Of a DNA stretch of 12,744 bases, positions 1 to 5,881 are shown one piece after another. The position numbers and the translations under genes are program-made. Numbering within the stretch: position 1 is the stretch's first letter; each line of letters opens with the position of its first letter. Below the pieces are notes generated by a model. It did no database searches. It saw only the letters and a program-made list of their open reading frames with translations, and had not been told where the DNA came from. This DNA comes from CAZADH01 sp964483805 (GTDB lineage Bacteria > Muiribacteriota > Ozemobacteria > Ozemobacterales > Ozemobacteraceae). Where the stretch lies: NCBI GenBank assembly GCA_964483805.1, contig CAZADH010000177.1, forward strand, positions 1 through 12,744, read 5' to 3'.

Positions 1-137
1 ATCGCCAAGTACAAATGCGGGAGACTAACTTAGTGCCATTCGTATGCGTCCCCGATGATCTCCGATTTTGGCCTCGTTGGTTTTTCGGCATTCCCAGGAC
101 GGACTACTTTTCTGGGATAGGTCGCACGACTCGAAAC

Positions 138-168
138 TTGCGCTGCAGACAACACGCCGGTGTATAAT
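138..168 (+). promoter_or_regulatory. Candidate sigma70-type promoter for the small secreted protein
   Basis: A perfect TATAAT sits at 163-168. The best -35 match is TTGCGC at 138-143, giving a rather long 19-bp spacer. Transcription would start near 175 and leave a leader of about 37 nt before the ATG at 212. The -10 is convincing and the -35 is weak. I see no operator-like palindrome over it. Confidence 0.55.
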
Positions 169-211
169 CGGGGCACCAACTGGCAATCCCACGTCTTTGC
201 GGGAGGTCATC

Positions 212-922
212 ATGACACGGCGACTCGTTGCCTCAGCAATCCTGATCGGCGCACTGCTTGCGGCTCCGGCCGCGGCCATCGACATGAAGGCGTGGCAGCA
301 GATGCAGTTCAACGTGCAGCACTCCGGTGACGCCGAGGCGCAGCGCGCCTGGCAGACACTGGTCGACAAGAAGGTCGTCACGCCGCAGTTCGCCATTCAG
401 GAAGCCGATCGCGGCCCGTCGCGCGGCGCCGACCAACCGGCCGACGCCCGCCTGATCGTCGGCGAAGGGCTGCTGCGCAGCGTGATGGTGCGCGAGTTCG
501 TCAACAAGAAGCTGCCCAAAGAGGTGCTCGAGTTCAACCTGCGCTTCACTGACGCCGCGATTCAGATCGACGGCCGGCTCGACGGCCCGCTGTTCGTGAA
601 CCCGCGTTTCGAGGCAACGATCGACTTCGCCTTCCTGCAGGCCAACCAGTATCGCATCCGCGTGCACTCGCTCAAGGTGGCTGGTTTCGAGTTCGGCCTG
701 TTTACGAAGATCTTCAAGGGCTACCTCGACGATGCGCTCCGCCGTGTGTTCATCAACGGTTGCAAGATCGTGTCGTCCGATGGCCTCGACAAGTCGGTCA
801 ACGTCGACGTGACCATCAACCCCAACGGACTGGTGCCTGGCATCGGCGACAACGCCGTGCTGTCGGGGTTTGCCATGCGCAACCGCGAGATGGTGTTCAG
901 CCTTACGCTGAAGAAGCGCTGA
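212..922 (+). CDS. Secreted protein of unknown function, 236 aa
   Basis: I do not recognise the family. The frame stays open for 48 codons upstream, but the ATG at 212 is chosen because a strong ribosome site (GGGAGGT, 201-207) precedes it and a classical Sec signal peptide follows: basic MTRR, a hydrophobic core to about residue 20, then an AAAID cleavage region. There is no lipobox cysteine, so the mature protein of about 213 residues should be periplasmic or secreted. After a helical, Gln/Glu-rich stretch (about 25-70), the rest is dominated by alternating hydrophobic beta-like segments (for example AAIQIDGRLDGPLF and YRIRVHSLKVAGFEFGLF) and an amphipathic helix around FTKIFKGYLDDALRRVF. 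That pattern is loosely like small lipid-binding (TULIP/DUF2993-type) proteins, but this is only an impression of shape. The gene is monocistronic here and converges on the MATE gene. Confidence 0.8.
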   Translation: MTRRLVASAILIGALLAAPAAAIDMKAWQQMQFNVQHSGDAEAQRAWQTLVDKKVVTPQFAIQEADRGPSRGADQPADARLIVGEGLLRSVMVREFVNKKLPKEVLEFNLRFTDAAIQIDGRLDGPLFVNPRFEATIDFAFLQANQYRIRVHSLKVAGFEFGLFTKIFKGYLDDALRRVFINGCKIVSSDGLDKSVNVDVTINPNGLVPGIGDNAVLSGFAMRNREMVFSLTLKKR

Positions 923-938
923 GCCGAGCGAACGGACT

Positions 939-956
939 GCCGCCAGGGAAGGCGGC
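939..956 (+). terminator. Possible rho-independent terminator hairpin
   Basis: Seventeen bases after the stop of the 212-922 gene, GCCGCC (939-944) pairs with GGCGGC (951-956) around a 6-nt loop. Only a short T run (958-960) follows, so termination may be weak. The rest of the convergent gap to 1140 holds a T6 run at 1070-1075 with no strong stem before it, and a small TTCGTC/GACGAA repeat at 1094-1112 without a U tract. I see no gene in that gap. Confidence 0.4.
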
Positions 957-1140
957 GTTTCGGGGCGGCACGGTTTGCGCCAGGTCGTGTGTTGACGGCA
1001 ATCTGCCCCTGCGCCCTGCCGTCACAACGCGAAACGAAACTCATACGATGTATGTATGTGGCGGGGTTGTTTTTTGGCGCCGTGTCGTCAGTTTTCGTCG
1101 AACCGTGACGAAGAATCAGGCAAAAACGGGCGACTTCGGA

Positions 1141-2685
1141 TCACCCCGCCAGCGTCCGCCACCGGTGCACGTTGAAGACGCCGCGCAGCAGTTCGTCGAA
1201 GGCCGAGACCAGGGCGGTGCCCAGCACGCCCAGTTGCAGGTGCAGGCTGAGCAACCAGGCCAGCGGCAGCGACAGGATCAGCATCGACAACACCGACATC
1301 TGGGCGACGACCAGGCCGTCGCCGGCCGCCTTGAGCGACGGCGCGACGACGCAGTTGCAACTGCGCCCCATCTCGAGCAGGACCTGCACGCCCAGCAGCA
1401 TCTGCGAGACGAACAGGATGTCGGGGTCGTGCGAAAACAGCGGCATGATCCAGGGGCCCAGTAAATACAGCGTGCATGCGCACAGCGGGCAGAACACCAG
1501 CGAGAAGCGACACCCCTGCAACACCGTGTGCCGGGCGACCTCGGTGCTGCGCGTGCCGAGCAGGTAACCCACCTTAACCTGGGCTCCCCACCCCAACGCG
1601 ATCGCAACCAGGGGCGTGACGCCCGAGAGACACCCGACGTAGGCCCGCGCGGCGAGCGCCCCTTCGCCAAAGTGCGACAGGATCCGGCTCAGACCGAGTT
1701 GCGCCAGTTGATACGCCACCGGCTCGCACGCGATCAGCAGCGTCAGCCAGAGCAGTTCGCGGCCCGCGCTGCGCTTGGCAATTCCTGTGTCTGCACCGCC
1801 AGACACAACCGTCTCGGCGCGCCCGCGATCCGCGCTCGCCATGGCCGCAAACAGCAGACGCCCCGGTGCGCCGACCGCAACCTCGCGCAGCAGGAAGAGC
1901 ACCGATATTAGACTTCCCAGCAACGCCGAGCAGGCCACGAACTGCGGCACGCCAAGCCACGACAGCGGCCCGGAAAAACGCAAATACAAGATGCCGCTCA
2001 AATGCACGGCCTGGGCGATCAGAGTCGCCCGCAACGGCGCCACGGTGTTGCCGTGCCCGCGCAGCATGGCAACGAGAAACTGCACCAGGGCATGCACCGC
2101 CAACGACCACCGGGCGATGCGGAAAAAGTCGATGCCGTGTTGCGCGGCCGCCCCGGGAAGATTCATGACCCGCACCAGCAGCGTCGTCTCGCCGTGCAAC
2201 ACCGCAAGCATACTGGCGGTGGCCACGGCCACCACCAAGCCGAGCAGCCAGCGCGCCATGGCTCCGGCCCGCGCGGCGTCGCCCGCCCCCAGCGCACGCG
2301 CGATCAGCACTGCGCCGGCCTGCGACAGCGAGAGCGCCATCATCTGCAGCAGTCCGATCACGCTGCCGGCCACGCCGACGCCCGCCGCGGCCGCATCGGA
2401 GAACGCGCCCAGCGTCGAGAACAGCAACAAGCCGACGACGAACTGCAGCATCAACTCGAGCAGAATCGGCCAGGAGAAGCGCAGCAACGCCCACATGCCG
2501 CCATCGGCTGATCCGGTCCACGCGTGGCCGGCCCCGGGCGAGCGCAGCGGGCGGGTTCCGCCCGCGACGGTCTCTGCGGGAGCTTGGCGCGGCACGCCAG
2601 CACAACGCCCATTCGCCGGCGAGTCGGGCTCAGGCGACGCTTCGGGCTGCGTCCCCAATTTCCCTGTTTTCCCCGCGGTCGACAT
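1141..2685 (-). CDS. MATE-family multidrug/toxin efflux transporter, 514 aa
   Basis: This is an integral inner-membrane antiporter of the MATE (MatE, NorM/DinF-like) family, which exports small, often cationic molecules using a Na+ or H+ gradient. The sequence shows two six-helix halves. Helices 1 and 2 carry the typical pattern: a Pro in helix 1 (SWPILLELMLQ, about 70-80), a Gly/Ala-rich helix 2 and the LIARALGAGD end of the first helical hairpin. A hydrophilic linker at about 268-308 (Gly/Arg/Ser-rich) joins the halves, then GELL-like helix 7 begins near 309. The first 63 residues are a Pro/Gly/Ala-rich, charged, non-membrane extension that MATE proteins normally lack. ATG 2685 is chosen because it overlaps the upstream gene's stop by one base (TGATG). 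No good Shine-Dalgarno is visible, so translation is probably coupled. An internal Met at residue 64 (2496) would give a standard-length protein but has only a poor ribosome site. It is the last gene of the operon; the substrate is unknown. Confidence 0.88.
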   Translation of the reverse strand: MSTAGKTGKLGTQPEASPEPDSPANGRCAGVPRQAPAETVAGGTRPLRSPGAGHAWTGSADGGMWALLRFSWPILLELMLQFVVGLLLFSTLGAFSDAAAAGVGVAGSVIGLLQMMALSLSQAGAVLIARALGAGDAARAGAMARWLLGLVVAVATASMLAVLHGETTLLVRVMNLPGAAAQHGIDFFRIARWSLAVHALVQFLVAMLRGHGNTVAPLRATLIAQAVHLSGILYLRFSGPLSWLGVPQFVACSALLGSLISVLFLLREVAVGAPGRLLFAAMASADRGRAETVVSGGADTGIAKRSAGRELLWLTLLIACEPVAYQLAQLGLSRILSHFGEGALAARAYVGCLSGVTPLVAIALGWGAQVKVGYLLGTRSTEVARHTVLQGCRFSLVFCPLCACTLYLLGPWIMPLFSHDPDILFVSQMLLGVQVLLEMGRSCNCVVAPSLKAAGDGLVVAQMSVLSMLILSLPLAWLLSLHLQLGVLGTALVSAFDELLRGVFNVHRWRTLAG

Positions 2686-4169
2686 CAGTGGGTGCGCCAG
2701 TCCTTGAAGAACGAATACGGCCCCTTGTTACCGCCGTTGATCTGCCAGATCGAGCACTCGCGCGGCAACGCGTCGATGGTCAGCAGGCTGCACGACACCG
2801 CCGCGGTGCGGCCGGTGAACACTTCGCGCAACTGGACCTCGGAGTAGAGCCAGCCCCACGGAATGGTCAGCGTGATCCGCCGTGCTTCGGCGTCGTCGTT
2901 CCAGACGACGAGCGTGAACCGCGCCGGATCATCCCGATGCGCCCGGAAGAACGCGAGCAACCCGGGTACCCCTTCGACCGTCAAAGGTTCCCACGCGCCC
3001 CGCCGCAATTCGGGCGACGAATGCCGAAGTTCAATGAGGCGCAACAGTTCGCGGGTCGATGCATCATCGCGCTTGCTTGGCCACTGGTCCCACGGCACGG
3101 TGCCGCGGTTGTCGGGGTCGCGCCCACCCTCGAGCGCGAACTCCTCGCCGTAATACACCATGGGTATACCGGGCAACGTGAACTGCAGTCGGCGCGCCGC
3201 CCGCAGAAAGTCAGGGTCGGCGGCGAACTTGGTGTGCGCCCGCGGCGTATCGTGCGACGACAGCATCTGGAACTGCCCATACGCGCCGGTGCCGTAGGCC
3301 ATTTGCAGGTTCTTCTGCAGTTGCTGGTGCGAGATCCGCCTCTGCCAGACCGCCTCGAGCGAGGCAGTGAAGAAGTAACTCTGCGTGCCGTCGAGCACAT
3401 CGAGCCACGGCACGGAGTAGTTGGACACCTCGCCGATCACAGCGGCGCCAGGGTATCGCGCCTTGACCCGGGCGGCAATCTTTTGACATACATCGTAGGT
3501 CAAGTCGTTGGCGCAATCGAGCCGCACGCCATCGAATCCCTTGTCGAACCAGAACGACAGGACGCTGTCGTCACCGAGGAACAGTTCCTCTTGCAGCGCC
3601 GGGTGGCCCAGTTGCAGTTCGGGCAGATCGGCGTGGCCCCACCAGCACAGGTACTGCCCGTTCTCGAGGAAGCGAAAGTAGCCACGCTCGGGCGCCGCCG
3701 GGTCGCGCAACGCCGCCTGAAACCAGGGATGCTCGCGGGACACATGGTTGAGCGCAATATCGAAGACCACCTTGATGCCGCGGTCGTGGGCCCGCGCAAT
3801 CAGGGCCGACAGGTCGTCCCAGGTGCCGAGCAGTGGGTCGAGCGCGCGGAAGTCGACGGTGTCGTAGCGATGAAACGTCGGCGCCCGGTTGATCGGCGTG
3901 AGCAGGATCGCGTTGGCGCCGATCTCGCGCACGTGATCGAGGCGCTCGAGCATGCCGCGCAGATTGCCGCCGAAGAACTCGCGCACGCCGCGCCCGCTCG
4001 CACCGGGCCGCGCCGCCCAATCCTGAAGCTGCACGGACGGGGCCGACGCCTGAGCGTTTGCCACCTGCGCCCCTTCATGAAGGACCGCGCCAGCCGTCCC
4101 GGCCCGGGCAAAACGATCGGGCATGATCTGATAGAAAACCGCATCGGACAACCAGTTCTGTGTCAACAT
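2685..4169 (-). CDS. GH13 alpha-amylase-family glycoside hydrolase (neopullulanase/cyclomaltodextrinase-like), 494 aa
   Basis: A retaining alpha-glucan hydrolase of family GH13, predicted cytoplasmic because there is no signal peptide. The TIM-barrel motifs appear in order: start of barrel AVFYQIMPDRF (10-20), region I DIALNH (137-142), region V-like LPELQ (182-186), region II GVRLDCAND with nucleophile Asp218, region III GEVSN with acid/base Glu247, and region IV SSHDT with Asp307. All three catalytic carboxylates are present. The DRF barrel start and the region V position resemble the neopullulanase/maltogenic amylase group, where region V is MPKLN. The N-terminal CBM34-type domain of those enzymes is absent: catalysis starts at once, followed by a small C-terminal beta domain (about 395-480). 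ATG 4169 overlaps the regulator's stop (TGATG) and has GGAGG 8 nt upstream; a GTG at 4172 is an alternative. Likely substrates are short maltodextrins or cyclodextrins, which is inferred from the family. Confidence 0.9.
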   Translation of the reverse strand: MLTQNWLSDAVFYQIMPDRFARAGTAGAVLHEGAQVANAQASAPSVQLQDWAARPGASGRGVREFFGGNLRGMLERLDHVREIGANAILLTPINRAPTFHRYDTVDFRALDPLLGTWDDLSALIARAHDRGIKVVFDIALNHVSREHPWFQAALRDPAAPERGYFRFLENGQYLCWWGHADLPELQLGHPALQEELFLGDDSVLSFWFDKGFDGVRLDCANDLTYDVCQKIAARVKARYPGAAVIGEVSNYSVPWLDVLDGTQSYFFTASLEAVWQRRISHQQLQKNLQMAYGTGAYGQFQMLSSHDTPRAHTKFAADPDFLRAARRLQFTLPGIPMVYYGEEFALEGGRDPDNRGTVPWDQWPSKRDDASTRELLRLIELRHSSPELRRGAWEPLTVEGVPGLLAFFRAHRDDPARFTLVVWNDDAEARRITLTIPWGWLYSEVQLREVFTGRTAAVSCSLLTIDALPRECSIWQINGGNKGPYSFFKDWRTH

Positions 4170-4981
4170 CACGGCTCCCTCCGAGGATGACAGACGTTCT
4201 TTTCGTAGAGCGTCTTCAGAAGGAATTCACGCAACACCGGATCGACGCCGGTCTTGCGCTGCATCCGCGCCAGGTAGATGTCGTGGTGGATGTGATCGGC
4301 GAACAGCTTCACCAACAGCGGATTGCGCGTGGCAATGCCCAGAAACGCGCCGCGGCCGTCGCAACCCCCGGTCAAGCAATGGTTCATGTCGATGACCGCC
4401 AGCAGTCGCTGACTGAATTCGTGGGGAGGCAGGCGGAGCTCGCGGGTATGCCACTCAATGCCCGCGACCTCGGCCAGCGCCGCGTTCATCGTGAAGCCGA
4501 TCACCCGCACGCCGCGCTTGGCCGCAGCCGTCAGTTCGGCCTGGTAGTCGTCGATCGGCGCACACACCGACAGGTAGATCTCGTGCCGCGCTCCGGCCAG
4601 CGCCTGGCGCAACTCGGTCGCGAACTGCGCCTCATCGGGGAAATTGATGACCTGCTCGGCCGTCGAGTGCCGCGGCAGCTCACGCAGTCCGTCTTCGATG
4701 ACGGCCAGACAATCGCTGGTCGTCTTCTTCAACCGTTGCAGCAGTTGCCGGTACGGCACGGCCTCGAAGAGTTGCGGCGAGCCGGGCAACAACCAGGCCG
4801 CCCCCTTTTCGACCAGCGAGTTGAGCGAGCCATACACCGAGGCCCGTGTCAGCCCCAATCGTTTCGCCAGCTCGGACCCGTTGACCTTGCCGCTTTCGAG
4901 CAAAGCCACGTATACCCGGGCTTCCTGGGCCGAGAAACCGAAGGTCTGAAAAGCATCCTGGACGGCGTGCCATTGTTTCAT
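4169..4981 (-). CDS. TrmB-family transcriptional regulator, 270 aa
   Basis: A sugar-type regulator of the TrmB family, best known from archaea, where members bind maltose, trehalose or glucose and control sugar genes. Residues about 8-75 form a winged helix-turn-helix: an FGFSAQEARVYVALL helix, then GSELAKRLGLTRASVYGSLNSL as the recognition region and a wing. A short helical linker follows, then an effector-type domain at about 105-250 (beginning NFPDEAQFATELRQAL, with IYLSVCAP and GVRVIGF strands) that looks like the PLD-like/TrmB C-terminal domain. A TTG at 5017 would add 12 residues. I prefer ATG 4981 because the candidate -10 (4989-4994) would place the transcript start at or next to this ATG, implying a leaderless mRNA; no Shine-Dalgarno precedes it. 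It is first in the operon and overlaps the GH13 gene. Autoregulation is suggested by the palindrome touching its start. The effector could be a maltodextrin. Confidence 0.85.
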   Translation of the reverse strand: MKQWHAVQDAFQTFGFSAQEARVYVALLESGKVNGSELAKRLGLTRASVYGSLNSLVEKGAAWLLPGSPQLFEAVPYRQLLQRLKKTTSDCLAVIEDGLRELPRHSTAEQVINFPDEAQFATELRQALAGARHEIYLSVCAPIDDYQAELTAAAKRGVRVIGFTMNAALAEVAGIEWHTRELRLPPHEFSQRLLAVIDMNHCLTGGCDGRGAFLGIATRNPLLVKLFADHIHHDIYLARMQRKTGVDPVLREFLLKTLYEKNVCHPRREP

Positions 4982-4982
4982 A

Positions 4983-5004
4983 AGTTGTATAGTATCATAC
5001 AACT
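4983..5004. promoter_or_regulatory. 22-bp inverted repeat, probable TrmB-type autoregulatory operator
   Basis: AGTTGTAT (4983-4990) is repeated exactly inverted as ATACAACT (4997-5004), with a 6-bp centre whose middle TA is also symmetric. It ends one base from the regulator's ATG and covers the candidate -10 box at 4989-4994. AT-rich, it stands out from its GC-rich surroundings. The size and dyad symmetry fit a dimeric winged-helix repressor. The assignment to the adjacent TrmB-like gene is inferred from position. Confidence 0.65.
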
Positions 5005-5017
5005 CCAACAACAGCAA
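4989..5017 (-). promoter_or_regulatory. Candidate promoter of the regulator-GH13-MATE operon
   Basis: On the minus strand TTGCTG (5017-5012) and TACTAT (4994-4989) are separated by exactly 17 bp. Seven bases lie between the -10 and the ATG at 4981, so transcription should begin at or within a base of the start codon. The inverted repeat overlaps the -10 and much of the spacer, so a bound protein would block polymerase. Confidence 0.45.
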
Positions 5018-5323
5018 TACCCCGACAACTGCGTAGCGGCAAGTTTTCAGATGCGGGCGAATACGATTTCTCAGGTCATGCCAGACTCAACCTCGGCCTG
5101 AGCGGGACGACGGCAGGAAGATTCCGAACGTTGCGCCGATGGCCGAGAGCGTGCGGGCAGCGGGCCGTATTCCAGGCGCACTCGGCGCCGGCGGCCTGCA
5201 CACCTCCGTGCGAGGTTCGGCCAGAGAGGCCTGGCTTCCCGAGAGTTGAACGCGTGGCGCCCTGTTTTCAGCTAGACGCCGAACCACGTTGGTCGGCACG
5301 CTTCGCGAGCAACCATTGTCGGA
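5018..5323. other. Intergenic region between the GNAT gene and the regulator operon
   Basis: About 300 bases with no credible gene. A 70-codon minus-strand frame at 5087-5299 has no ribosome site and no recognisable sequence. The stretch contains a bulged hairpin just after the GNAT gene (listed separately) and a short GCCAG/CTGGC repeat at 5220-5235. Its right-hand end abuts the upstream elements of the regulator promoter. Confidence 0.6.
5278..5297 (-). terminator. Hairpin downstream of the GNAT gene, possible transcription end
   Basis: GCCGA (5278-5282) pairs with TCGGC (5293-5297), and after one bulged A the stem continues as CCA/TGG around a 3-nt loop. It starts 27 bases past the GNAT stop. 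No U tract follows on the minus strand, so it is not a textbook intrinsic terminator; it could equally be an RNA 3'-end stabiliser. Confidence 0.3.
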
Positions 5324-5854
5324 CTACGCCGGCGCGGCTGCCGATCCCAATCCCCCTGCCCGCGTCGCCGGCCCCGCGACAAACTCCTCTCGCAGCAGTC
5401 CGTAGACCAGGATGTTCCAGTATTGGCCTTTCGCATACTTGGCCTGGCGCAACGTGCCCTCGTGCACGAAGCCCAGTTTTTCGACCAGGCGCCGCGAACC
5501 GGCGTTGAACTCGAGCACCTCGGCCTCGATGCGCACGAGGTTCATCGTGGCGAACGCATGATGAAGCAAGGCCCGCACCGCGCGCGTACCGACGCCCTTT
5601 CCATGAACATCGCTGCGGAGAAAAACGCTGAACTGCGCCTTGCGGTTGAACCAGCGAATGCCCTTGAGCGCGGCCTCCCCCACGATCTGTCCGCCGTGCC
5701 GGATCTTGAAAATCACTTCGGCCGGCATCTTCTCGCGGTGCAGGCGCGCTTCCGAGAGATTGACCAGCACCGCGGGGTCATCGAGAATCGGCATGACCTC
5801 GGGGTCGTTGGGGCCGGTCGCAATCAGTTCGACATCATTGTCGCGAAGGATCAT
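5324..5854 (-). CDS. GNAT-family N-acetyltransferase (RimJ/RimL-like), 176 aa
   Basis: A cytoplasmic acetyl-CoA-dependent acyltransferase of the GNAT fold, similar in style to RimJ/RimL-type enzymes that acetylate protein N-termini, amino sugars or small amines. Visible elements are the beta strands around GQIVGEAALKGI and KAQFSVFL, the acetyl-CoA pyrophosphate loop HGKGVGTRA (motif A), the LVRIEAEVLEFNAGSRRLVEKLGF segment typical of this subgroup (N at the start of the helix, then LGF) and the EGTLRQAKY segment after it. The C-terminus is a short Ala/Gly-rich tail. A strong AGGAGG (5861-5866 on the complementary strand) lies 6 nt before the ATG, and the gene starts 27 nt after the large lipoprotein stops, so the two are probably cotranscribed. 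The substrate cannot be read from the sequence. Confidence 0.88.
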   Translation of the reverse strand: MILRDNDVELIATGPNDPEVMPILDDPAVLVNLSEARLHREKMPAEVIFKIRHGGQIVGEAALKGIRWFNRKAQFSVFLRSDVHGKGVGTRAVRALLHHAFATMNLVRIEAEVLEFNAGSRRLVEKLGFVHEGTLRQAKYAKGQYWNILVYGLLREEFVAGPATRAGGLGSAAAPA

Positions 5855-5881
5855 CGGAGGCCTCCTCGTGTTCCCGTCACG

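Noticed and set aside
1092..1114. TTCGTC/GACGAA hairpin as the terminator of the MATE operon
   Set aside because: The stem is only about 6 bp of mixed composition and no U tract follows on the minus strand.
2688..4190. A 500-codon open frame on the plus strand antisense to the GH13 gene
   Set aside because: It mirrors the GH13 codons in GC-rich DNA, is full of Arg/Gln/Pro without domain pattern, and the opposite strand has complete catalytic motifs.
5087..5299. A 70-codon minus-strand frame between the GNAT gene and the regulator
   Set aside because: There is no ribosome site, the composition is Pro/Ser/Arg-rich as for random GC-rich DNA, and no recognisable motif.
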